In this document: in pieces, positions 51,522 to 59,039 of the stretch
Numbering within the stretch: the stretch's first letter is position 1
Layout: each line of letters begins with the position of its first letter
Origin: Chloroflexota bacterium
GTDB taxonomy: Bacteria; Chloroflexota; Anaerolineae; UBA4142; SHND01
Length of the DNA: 64,000 nt
Reading direction: 5' to 3'
Assembly: GCA_004295045.1 (NCBI GenBank)
Contig: SHND01000022.1
Span: forward strand, 1 to 64,000
The notes under the pieces: model-generated
The model's database searches: none
The model's input: the letters and a program-made list of their open reading frames with translations, nothing else
Told to the model about the DNA's origin: nothing
Program-made: the position numbers and the translations under genes

Positions 51522-53144
51522 ATGTATCAAGAGCGGCGTCCAGCGGGATTGGTCGGCCGCTTTTTCATTACACTCGGTCAATTCATCGGACTTGGATTTG
51601 GGGGCATCAACGTTTATTTGAGCGAACAAAAGGCAAAGGGTCAAGCCAATTCCCTTTTGCTTTTATTTTTGCGCGCGCTCTTTTTCTTTCTGCGTCCCTT
51701 TTTTGACCCGGAACTCATCTCACAGCCGTTTCCCGTTCAATTCCGCAAACGCCTCGAACGTTTGGGACCAACATATATCAAGCTGGGACAAATTCTCAGC
51801 TTGCGCGAAGACCTTTTGCCAAAATCCATCACCGACGAACTCAAAAATCTGCTCGACCGTCTGCCGGTGGTTTCGTATGAACGTTATCAAGAGCTGATCG
51901 AAGCGGACTTGAAACGTCCCCTTAATACCCTCTTTCGTTGGATTGATCCGAATCCGTTGGGGTCGGCATCGCTCGCGCAAACACACCGCGCGCGTTTGCT
52001 CACCGGTGAACGCGTCGTCTTGAAGGTGCTCAAGCCGGGCGTGCGCCAAACTGTCGAAACGGATACAAAACTCTTGCGCCTGTTCGGACGCATCGCGCAA
52101 ATTTTTCTTTCGCGCTTTCAGCCCGCCGCGGTGATTGACGAATTTTGCAGCTATACTCTGCGCGAAGTGGATTTACGTTTCGAAGCAGACAATGCCGAAG
52201 CGTTTGCCGCAAATTTCAAAAACCAGCCGGACGTTCATTTTCCCAAAATCTATCGCGAGGTTAGTAATCGCGATGTCTTGTGCATGGAGTATTTCAAAGG
52301 CATCAAACCCGATGCGCGCGCAGCGGCAATCCTGACCCCGCAAGAAAAAAACAAAGTCGTGCAGCTGGGCATTGGCGCGATTATTCAGATGATTTTTCGT
52401 GACGGTTTTTTTCACGCCGATCTTCATCCGGGGAATTTGATCATCTTTCAAGATGCGAGCGTCGGCTTTATTGATTTGGGAATGGTGGGGCGCTTTGACC
52501 GCGACATGCAGCACCGCCTCTTTTATTATTTCTATTCGCTCGTCATGGGCGAGCCCGAAAACGCGGCGCGCTATTTGGCTTCGCTGGCGATGCCTGCGAA
52601 AAATAGTGACCCGGAAGGATTCAAACGCGCCGTTGCCGGACTCTATGGGCGATGGCTTCGTACAACGAGCCATAAAGATTTTTCACTCGCCCAAGTCATT
52701 CTTCAATCTATTTTAATCGCGGGGCAATATCGCATTCATTATCCGGGCGAAATTATTTTGATGGTGAAAGCGCTAGTCACCGTCGAAGGGGTGGGACACG
52801 TGATCGTGCCGGGGCTCGACATCGTACAGGCATCGCGCGGGCATGTGCAGCGTTTGCTCTTGGAACAATTCAACCCGGTTACGATCTTTCGGTCAAGTTT
52901 GCTGGTCCTGCCCGAGCTGGTGGATATTTTGAATCGCAGTCCGCTCGTTCTCACCGAAGGACTGAAACAGTTTGAGACCAATCTAAAAAAACCGCCAGAC
53001 GATCCCACCGCGGGTTTGCGGATGATCGTACTGGCGGGTTCCTGCATTATTTCAGCCGCAATCTTGTTTGCGGCGGGCGCGCCGTGGTTTTTCTCCGCCG
53101 GACTTTTTATTCTCGCCCTCTTTGCCATCCTGCGAAGGGGTTGA
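51522..53144 (+). CDS. ABC1/UbiB-type atypical kinase
   Basis: From ATG 51522 it is 540 aa. It has the family features: KLGQILSLREDLLP (KxGQ), GSASLAQTHRARL (Ala-rich loop in place of a P-loop), VVLKVLKPGV (catalytic Lys), LREVDLRFEADNAEAF (ExD), HADLHPGNL (catalytic loop) and GFIDLGMVG (DFG-like). Two C-terminal membrane helices end the protein. In other bacteria UbiB-type proteins support quinone or isoprenoid lipid synthesis. TTG 51456 is an alternative start, but it lies inside an 8-bp hairpin (51424-51431 with 51457-51464). It follows the squalene-synthase-like gene. Confidence 0.9.
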   Translation: MYQERRPAGLVGRFFITLGQFIGLGFGGINVYLSEQKAKGQANSLLLLFLRALFFFLRPFFDPELISQPFPVQFRKRLERLGPTYIKLGQILSLREDLLPKSITDELKNLLDRLPVVSYERYQELIEADLKRPLNTLFRWIDPNPLGSASLAQTHRARLLTGERVVLKVLKPGVRQTVETDTKLLRLFGRIAQIFLSRFQPAAVIDEFCSYTLREVDLRFEADNAEAFAANFKNQPDVHFPKIYREVSNRDVLCMEYFKGIKPDARAAAILTPQEKNKVVQLGIGAIIQMIFRDGFFHADLHPGNLIIFQDASVGFIDLGMVGRFDRDMQHRLFYYFYSLVMGEPENAARYLASLAMPAKNSDPEGFKRAVAGLYGRWLRTTSHKDFSLAQVILQSILIAGQYRIHYPGEIILMVKALVTVEGVGHVIVPGLDIVQASRGHVQRLLLEQFNPVTIFRSSLLVLPELVDILNRSPLVLTEGLKQFETNLKKPPDDPTAGLRMIVLAGSCIISAAILFAAGAPWFFSAGLFILALFAILRRG

Positions 53145-53173
53145 CACGCGCATGTGCAAACGCGCAAACGTGT

Positions 53174-53542
53174 CTAGCTGCTTTTCACATTCATTTTACC
53201 GGTGGTCGGGTTGCCCGATTCACCGCACTGAAATTCATAGTTCCCCGGTTTCGTCGGCGCGGTAAAATTCCCCGTCACTGTTTGCCCGGGCGGCGCGGTC
53301 ACCGTGTACGGCACGTCCGGAAAAACAACCGAAACTTCGGTCGTCCCCGTGTTCTTGAGCGTGAATTTCACCAAAGATCCTTGCTTGGTATCAATCTTGT
53401 CCGGACTGCAAGACGGACCGTTTGCTTCAAAGGCAACGGTTGTAATGTCAGTGGATGTACTCGCAGTCGAGCCGCAGGCAGCAATAAAAACTGCAAGCAC
53501 CAGCAGCGCGCTGGCGATGAATAACGTTTTCCGTTGGAGCAT
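53174..53542 (-). CDS. Cupredoxin-like lipoprotein lacking copper ligands
   Basis: The 122-aa protein has a lipobox (VFIAACGS, Cys near residue 23) and a single beta-sandwich domain of cupredoxin pattern: KFTLKNTGTTEVSVVF, then APTKPGNYEFQCGESGNPTTGKMNV. In true cupredoxins the first His and the His of the CxxxGHxxxM loop bind copper; here both positions have other residues, though Cys and Met remain. It may be structural or bind another ligand. The start follows AAGGAG. Confidence 0.75.
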   Translation of the reverse strand: MLQRKTLFIASALLVLAVFIAACGSTASTSTDITTVAFEANGPSCSPDKIDTKQGSLVKFTLKNTGTTEVSVVFPDVPYTVTAPPGQTVTGNFTAPTKPGNYEFQCGESGNPTTGKMNVKSS

Positions 53543-53574
53543 ATTCGTTTCTTCTCCTTGTAAAGATTAAACTG

Positions 53575-53907
53575 CTAGCGATAGTCGCCTTGAAAGAACC
53601 ACGTCGAGTACGGCAGTTCGATACTTGTTTCTTCCAATGGCTTTGTTTGCGCGTCATTCTGGCGGTACGCCGCCGCATCGTACGTCGTCACCGTGAACTG
53701 AACAACCACATCGTTAATTGGATCCACAATGACCGCGCCGTCCGTGTAGACGCGCGGTTTTAATAAAATCACTTTGCGCAGAGTTGCATTTTCAAAGACA
53801 AAGCGAAATCCTTCCTTGAGCAGCTGCGCGTCCACCAGCGTCATCCCGCGTGCGGTTTCGAGCAGCGGTCCAACCGCCGCGGCGTTCTGGGATAAATCTT
53901 GAGGCAT
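53575..53907 (-). CDS. Small conserved protein, function unknown
   Basis: The 110-aa protein starts MPQDLSQNAAAVGPLLETARGM; GGGAG ends 6 nt before this ATG, which is preferred over one at 53928. It contains LVDAQLLKEGFRFVFENATLRKVILLKPRVYTDGAVIV and ends YSTWFFQGDYR. No signal peptide or membrane helix is seen. Motif copy E lies 94 bp upstream with a TACAAT -10 (53963-53968), so it is one of the candidate members of the motif regulon. Confidence 0.6.
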   Translation of the reverse strand: MPQDLSQNAAAVGPLLETARGMTLVDAQLLKEGFRFVFENATLRKVILLKPRVYTDGAVIVDPINDVVVQFTVTTYDAAAYRQNDAQTKPLEETSIELPYSTWFFQGDYR

Positions 53908-53962
53908 AAAAGACTCCCATTCATTCAAAAGTTAAAGCTGCTGAAAATTCCTCAGCGCCCAA

Positions 53963-53968
53963 ATTGTA
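53963..53968 (-). promoter_or_regulatory. -10 element of the small conserved gene
   Basis: TACAAT on the minus strand, 33 nt after motif copy E. No -35 is recognisable at the usual distance. Confidence 0.4.
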
Positions 53969-54000
53969 ACAGAATCGGCGCAGAATTCACATTCTCATTC

Positions 54001-54018
54001 AGAGTACTTTTGGAGTAC
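54001..54018 (-). promoter_or_regulatory. GTACTC motif, copy E (core only)
   Basis: On the minus strand GTACTCCAAAAGTACTCT, the cleanest form of the core: GTACTC repeated directly with an 11-bp period. The GGGGGATG part is absent. Confidence 0.5.
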
Positions 54019-54164
54019 GCACCGCAGAGATTATGTTTGCGCAGCTCTGTCCAAATACGCGCTGTGGAGACAGGTATCGCGTCGCGAGTTTTTTCAAACC
54101 AAGGTCCGTGACGGCGAAATCGGCGAGCGCGGGCGGTGTCTGATCTATCGTACGAAAAATAAAA
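54019..54164. other. Intergenic stretch without recognised gene
   Basis: About 145 bp between motif E and the terminator at 54165. No ORF with family content and no known RNA fold was seen. Confidence 0.3.
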
Positions 54165-54190
54165 ACGCCCGAAAAATTTTTCTCGGGCGT
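54165..54190 (-). terminator. Terminator of the NET-repeat protein gene
   Basis: ACGCCCGA (54165-54172) pairs with TCGGGCGT (54183-54190); on the minus strand TTTTTATTTTT follows. It ends the two-gene unit 57994-54310. Confidence 0.75.
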
Positions 54191-54309
54191 CTCCGTTCTC
54201 AGACATGGTTGCCCGCGACCTCAAGTCGAGGCACGCACAACCGTTGTCAAATTTTTGCATCATCTTGCTTTTATGCCGCACCCAAAGTGCATCGAAAATA
54301 TTCGTATTG

Positions 54310-56187
54310 TCACCACGCAGTATGCCTTACACATCCCCGCGTCTTCGTCCACGCGCCGCCCGTGACCGGGAGTAATGGCTTGGACACAATCATCACGCTT
54401 GTCTCTTGCGACGAACTGACGATTGGATTTCCCTTTTCGTCAACTACAACGACGCGCACTCCATAGCTACCGGGCGGAAGGTTATTCGGTAAAACAATTT
54501 GCCAATTTCCATTTGCATCCGCGTCCGTGCTTGCGACCGGAGTATCGTTGAAAAAAATCACAACGTGGCTGTTGGGCGGCGCTATGCCTGTCAGCGTAGA
54601 ACCGGCGACGACACTGCTGTTTGCTTCAAGATTTACACCCGGCAGTGCCGCGTTGGTTGCAGGTGTTGCATTCGCCGCAGGTGAAGTCGCGTTGGCTGGA
54701 GGCGTTCCATTCGCCTCAAACGTAGTCGTTGCGTTTGCTCCTGCTGTCGTCGGTGTTCCCGCTTCTGGCATTGGCGTACTGGCAGCATTACTTGATTCGG
54801 CTGTCTGCGTTGTCTCCGCGCCGGGCGTCATTGTTTCGGATTCGGCTGCACCTGCGGCTTGCACAGTAATTGTCAGTGCGGGCGAAGTGACACGCTGCCC
54901 ATTGACCATCGTCGCCGTTTGCAGCTGATACTCACCCGGCTGCGTCGGCATCAAGTTGAATAGAAAATTCCCATTCGCATCCGCTGTCGTTGTCCCGATC
55001 AGCGAATCGAAATTGTACAACTCTACCACCGCGCCCGGCGATGCCGTACCCGTCAATTGAAACGTCTGTCCCACGGTCGCTGTCGTTCCTGTCATCGAAG
55101 TTTGGAGGACCATACTCTCCGTCACAACAGGCGTCAGCACACTCGTTTCATTCGCCGCAGCCGTCGCGACGGCAGTTTCATTTGCGGCAGCCGTCGCAGC
55201 AACAGTTTCATTTGTAAAAGGCGTCGCGGCAGGAGTTTCATTCGCCGCAGTCGTAGCGGCGACAGTTTCATTTGCAACACTCGTCGCCCCGGCAGTTTCA
55301 TTCGCAGCAGCAGTGACTTCAGTTTCATCCGAAACACTCGTCGCGGCGGCAGTTACACCAACAGCAGTCGTCGCGACAGCAGTTTCATTCGCAGCAGCAG
55401 TGACTTCAACAGTTTCATCCGCAACGCTCGTCGAGACAACAGTTTCATTTACAACAGCCGTCGCGCCGGCAGTTTCGTTCGCGGCAGCAGTTGCGCCGGG
55501 GGTTTCATTCGCGGTAGTCGTCGCCGCGACAGTTTCATTCGCGGCAGTCGTTGCGGCGGCAGTTTCATTCACAGTGGAGGTGACAACTGCTGTTTCTGCG
55601 CCGGTTGTTGCCGCCGCAGTTGCGCCGGACGGAGGTGTACCGAGTAGTGCGGCTGCGGTCGCAACAGTCGTCGCGACGGGAGTAATCGCTGCGCTCGTCG
55701 TCGCATTGACGGCAACTCCTGTCACCGTAAAGACGAGTGGCGACGAAGTGACGCGCTGTCCGCTGACTGTCGTCACTGTTTCTAACTTGTATTCTCCGGG
55801 CTGCGTCGGCGTAAAGCTGAATTGATAATTTCCGTTCGCATCCGCCGTCGTTGTAGCGACCAATTCACCTTGATTGTACAACTGTACCTCGGCTCCGGGC
55901 GGCGCACTTCCCGTTAATTGAATTGGTTCTCCGGCTGTCACAGTGTTACCTGTGATTGCGGATTGGAGCGAAATATTTTGCGGCGCAGTGGCAGTGGGTC
56001 TGCACGAGACCCACGCGATCAGCAAGAGACCAATCACCAACGCGGCGGGGATCAAGAGCAGCCACTTGTCAAACCACGGAAATACGTAACGCGGCCGATT
56101 GTTTTGAAGTAGCGGCTCTTTGTCAGCAAGCCCTGCCTTGAGTTCATCAAGCGGGTTTGGGTCGGAGGGGGGCGGCTGTGCGCTCAT
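54310..56187 (-). CDS. Membrane-anchored Ig-like protein with NET repeats
   Basis: From ATG 56187 it is 625 aa. A cytoplasmic N-terminus precedes one membrane helix (WLLLIPAALVIGLLLIAWV, about 42-60). Three beta-sandwich Ig-like domains follow (about 70-155, 360-440, 520-610), each with a DANGN motif before the edge strand. Between domains 1 and 2 lie 15 units of about 10 residues of form ANETVAATTA (about residues 206-354). A Thr/Ala/Pro linker joins 2 and 3. It ends KPLLPVTGG plus 14 polar residues: a LPxTG-like site without the hydrophobic tail sortase substrates have. Probably an exposed surface protein. The start is 4 bp after the HhH gene. Confidence 0.7.
   Translation of the reverse strand: MSAQPPPSDPNPLDELKAGLADKEPLLQNNRPRYVFPWFDKWLLLIPAALVIGLLLIAWVSCRPTATAPQNISLQSAITGNTVTAGEPIQLTGSAPPGAEVQLYNQGELVATTTADANGNYQFSFTPTQPGEYKLETVTTVSGQRVTSSPLVFTVTGVAVNATTSAAITPVATTVATAAALLGTPPSGATAAATTGAETAVVTSTVNETAAATTAANETVAATTTANETPGATAAANETAGATAVVNETVVSTSVADETVEVTAAANETAVATTAVGVTAAATSVSDETEVTAAANETAGATSVANETVAATTAANETPAATPFTNETVAATAAANETAVATAAANETSVLTPVVTESMVLQTSMTGTTATVGQTFQLTGTASPGAVVELYNFDSLIGTTTADANGNFLFNLMPTQPGEYQLQTATMVNGQRVTSPALTITVQAAGAAESETMTPGAETTQTAESSNAASTPMPEAGTPTTAGANATTTFEANGTPPANATSPAANATPATNAALPGVNLEANSSVVAGSTLTGIAPPNSHVVIFFNDTPVASTDADANGNWQIVLPNNLPPGSYGVRVVVVDEKGNPIVSSSQETSVMIVSKPLLPVTGGAWTKTRGCVRHTAW
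55126..55572. repeat. 30-bp coding minisatellite (NET repeats)
   Basis: About 15 imperfect tandem 30-bp units encode the xNETxxATxx repeats of the surface protein; one unit is 27 bp. The codon choice varies between units, so the array is old or under selection for the protein. Confidence 0.8.
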
Positions 56188-56191
56188 TGAA

Positions 56192-57994
56192 TTACAAACC
56201 TTTGCGGCGCGCTTCAATTAACACGCGCGCTTGGTCAATCCAACTTTGGTATTGATTTTGGTTAAAGTTCGGCGCGTGGCAAATCATCGCGAGCTGTTCA
56301 ACTGTGCACTGCGCCAACGCCTCATAGGTGCAAACGCCTGCTTCGTACAAACGTCCTTCGTACACGCGTCCAATGCCGATGAGCGTATCAAAATCATCCG
56401 GCACGCCGCCCTTCCATTTGCGCTTTTGCGATTTGGTTTCGCGCGCCAATCGCAAGGCATCACCGCGAATCGCCGCCAAATTGATTGCCATGCGCTGCGT
56501 CTCATCCAATTTGAGAATCTCTGCCAATGTCTCTTCGGCGCACTGCGAAACTTCCCAGTAGGTGCCAATCCCCGCGTTGTACAAACGCTGTTCAAATTCC
56601 GCGCCAATGCCGCGCACCGAACTCAAGTCCTGGGGACATACCGCCTCATACGCCAGCGCGCCGTCATCGCCGCCATCGCCTGCAACGACTGCGGCAGGGG
56701 CAAGCGTTTCAACCGGAGCAGTCATCTCGGGCGCCGCGTGAACCGCTTGCGGTTCCGCGGCTGCCGCCGGAGTTAATGTTGCCGCGCGTGCGCGTTCCGT
56801 TTCCAATTCGCCGCGCACTTGATCGAGCTGCCCACTCAAATTGTGTTTGTCAGATTCGAGCGCTTGAACCAACGCCGTTGCAGTCGCGGCGCGCGCCGTG
56901 AATTTTGCCACGTCGGTGAGCAGGTTGCTGTTATCTTGTTTGGCACGTTCAAGTTCAGTTTGCGCCGCGCCCAATTCGCTGACGCGTTCGGCGAGCGTCT
57001 GTTGGTAGGTTTCCTTGTCGCGCGTAGTGATGCCCAACGCAGTGTTCACGTGCGAGAGCTGCAATTTGAGTTCCGCGAGATCGGCATCGTCCAATGCTTT
57101 GGTTTTTTGCAAACTTTCAAAATCGGTTTGCAGCGTCGCGTGCTGTTCCTTGAGCGACGCTTTGTCGCCTTCGAGCTGTCTGATGAGTTCGGAGGCGGCG
57201 AGGGCGCCGGCAGTGAGTTTTGCAACATCAGCATCCAGCGCGCTGTTCTTGCCCTCCAATTCGCTAACCTGTCCCTCCAGCGCAGTTCGAATGCCTTCCA
57301 AGTCACCCACGCGCAGTTTGGTGTCTGCCAAATCGTTCTCGACACTCGCCCGGGCTGCGTTCGTTTGATCCAACAAGCTGCGCGTATTTGTCAATTCACC
57401 GTTCAGCGCTTCGACTTGGGCGTTGAGTTCCCCTTTGGAACTTTCGAGCGCCTTGACCGTGGCGGCGGTAACGGCTGCGGCGGCGGTGAGTTTTGCCACT
57501 TCGGCGACGGCGCCGCGTTGGTGCGCTTTGGTGTCCTCCAAATCCGCCTGCGCGCTCGCTAGCGTTGTGCGCAGCTGATCGCGGTCGCCGCTCAGCGCGT
57601 TGAATTTCGTACGTAGGTCTGCTAATTCTCCCGTACGCGTGTTCAACGTTGCTTCGAGCTGCTGACGCGTTTTGATCGCGGTGTCAAGGTCTGCGTTGCT
57701 CTTGGTGAGCTGCGTCTTGACATCGGCAAGTTGATTGTCCGATGCGCTGAGCGCGGTCTGCGCGTTTTGTAATTCCGTGCCTTTGGACTTGAGCTCGGCA
57801 TTGGACTGCATCAGCGTATTGTGCGCCGTTTGCAACTCCTCATCCCGCTGTTTGAGCGAACCTTCGAGCTCGGTGAGATTGTTCTTGATACTGCGCCGCA
57901 AGAAAAACATTTCGAGCAGCCACATAATGAGCATGCCCAACAAAATCGCGGCAATGATTACAAGCCAGGGATATTGTGCAATGAGCTGTTCCAT
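56192..57994 (-). CDS. Membrane-anchored coiled-coil protein with two HhH domains
   Basis: From ATG 57994 (behind AGAGGT) it is 600 aa: one N-terminal membrane helix (WLVIIAAILLGMLIMWLLEMFF), about 390 residues of heptad coiled coil (SLKQRDEELQTAHNTLMQ and many like it), an Ala/Pro hinge, then two helix-hairpin-helix units (DLSSVRGIGAEFEQRLYNAGIGTYWEVSQ; DFDTLIGIGRVYEGRLYEAGVCTYEALAQ). HhH units of this COG3743-like type often bind DNA or proteins. The build suggests a tether between membrane and a cytoplasmic target. It is translated just upstream of the NET-repeat protein, so they may work together. Confidence 0.75.
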   Translation of the reverse strand: MEQLIAQYPWLVIIAAILLGMLIMWLLEMFFLRRSIKNNLTELEGSLKQRDEELQTAHNTLMQSNAELKSKGTELQNAQTALSASDNQLADVKTQLTKSNADLDTAIKTRQQLEATLNTRTGELADLRTKFNALSGDRDQLRTTLASAQADLEDTKAHQRGAVAEVAKLTAAAAVTAATVKALESSKGELNAQVEALNGELTNTRSLLDQTNAARASVENDLADTKLRVGDLEGIRTALEGQVSELEGKNSALDADVAKLTAGALAASELIRQLEGDKASLKEQHATLQTDFESLQKTKALDDADLAELKLQLSHVNTALGITTRDKETYQQTLAERVSELGAAQTELERAKQDNSNLLTDVAKFTARAATATALVQALESDKHNLSGQLDQVRGELETERARAATLTPAAAAEPQAVHAAPEMTAPVETLAPAAVVAGDGGDDGALAYEAVCPQDLSSVRGIGAEFEQRLYNAGIGTYWEVSQCAEETLAEILKLDETQRMAINLAAIRGDALRLARETKSQKRKWKGGVPDDFDTLIGIGRVYEGRLYEAGVCTYEALAQCTVEQLAMICHAPNFNQNQYQSWIDQARVLIEARRKGL

Positions 57995-58117
57995 GCTGAC
58001 CTCTCGCATATCGTCACACCTCATCACACACGCGTGCCTGCGCCGATGCGCCGGTGTGAAGAAATGTAACTATGTCATTTGGGATGTGCGATGCCGACGT
58101 TTCTCAGGAGACAGATG

Positions 58118-58135
58118 TGACACGGCATCGTGTCA
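58118..58135 (-). promoter_or_regulatory. Operator-like palindrome at the HhH gene promoter
   Basis: TGACACG GCAT CGTGTCA is a perfect 7-bp inverted repeat. It lies just downstream of a minus-strand TATAAT (58149-58154), at about +7 to +24 of the predicted transcript, a typical repressor position. The rest of 57995-58302 holds no recognised gene. Confidence 0.5.
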
Positions 58136-58148
58136 ATTGGACAAATCC

Positions 58149-58154
58149 ATTATA
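58149..58154 (-). promoter_or_regulatory. -10 element of the HhH gene
   Basis: TATAAT on the minus strand, with ATGACA 19 bp further upstream as a poorly spaced -35. Confidence 0.45.
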
Positions 58155-58302
58155 CGATGTAATCGCCAATTTGTGTCATGCTTTATAAAATTTATTTTGC
58201 GCGATCATGCGAGCTAGCGAATTCGGACGAGCGCCGAGAAATAATTTTGCGATATGCAACGCGTCCGTTTCGCGCAAGTGTGTGGAACCGTCAAGCATGT
58301 GC

Positions 58303-59031
58303 TTATTCTATCGCGGAGAGTATCGCGGCGACGAGAAAACCCAGCACCGTCAATAGACCAACTGCCTTGCCGCCGTGTTCGAATGCTTCGGGCATCATCG
58401 CTTCCGCCAGCATCGCCAACAATGCACCAGCCGCAAATGCTTGCATCGAACGACCATCCGCTTGAGGGAGAGTGCGGACGAGCCAGTAGCCAAACGCGGC
58501 GCCGATTGCGCTCGCAAGCATCACCCCCGTCCACATCAGCAAGATTGTTTTGTTCGAACGTCCTACCGATTGAAGATTAATTGTCCCGGCAATTCCTTCC
58601 GGAATATTCGAGACAAAGACGGCAACGAGAAACGCAAAACTGACGCCAGCGCCCGTTGCGAGCCCAATACCCAGAATGATGGATTCAGGGACACCATCAA
58701 GCAGACTGCCAAGAAAGATGCTGCTGCCTGAACCGCCCGCTTCGGCATTGATACTTTTGCGATTCGCGCCGCCGCGATTGTCAATCCACCAATCGCTAAC
58801 AAAATAGACCACTGCCCCCAACGCAAACCCGAGCGCCATGCCCCAGCCATTCATTTGCGATTCGGGCACGAGCTCGTACGCGATGGCGCTGATGAGCGCA
58901 CCCGCGCCAAAACCCATTACCATGCCGACTGTGTGCGATGACGGTCTTTGCCATATTACAAGCAGTGCGCCCAACACAAGCGCGGACGCTGCTAATGCGC
59001 CCAAGAGAGGGGCAAATAATAGTGGGTTCAC
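58303..59031 (-). CDS. ZIP family metal transporter
   Basis: The 242-aa protein has eight hydrophobic segments and the ZIP features GMVMGFGAGALISAIAYELVPES and SNIPEGIAGTINL in helices 4 and 5, where His/Glu residues usually bind Zn2+. The middle loop lacks the long His-rich stretch of many ZIPs. It would import Zn2+ or related metals into the cytoplasm. It starts 8 bp after the P-type ATPase gene. Confidence 0.88.
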   Translation of the reverse strand: MNPLLFAPLLGALAASALVLGALLVIWQRPSSHTVGMVMGFGAGALISAIAYELVPESQMNGWGMALGFALGAVVYFVSDWWIDNRGGANRKSINAEAGGSGSSIFLGSLLDGVPESIILGIGLATGAGVSFAFLVAVFVSNIPEGIAGTINLQSVGRSNKTILLMWTGVMLASAIGAAFGYWLVRTLPQADGRSMQAFAAGALLAMLAEAMMPEAFEHGGKAVGLLTVLGFLVAAILSAIE

Positions 59032-59039
59032 CTATTGCC

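Noticed and set aside
53952-54281. Minus-strand 109-codon frame between the NET-repeat gene and the small gene
   Set aside because: It contains the terminator hairpin at 54165-54190 and motif copy E, has no ribosome-binding site and no family content.
55126-55572. CRISPR-like or mobile repeat array
   Set aside because: The 30-bp units are in frame and encode a regular peptide repeat inside a long gene.
56819-57562. Plus-strand open frame opposite the coiled-coil HhH gene
   Set aside because: It mirrors heptad-repeat DNA; no start signal.
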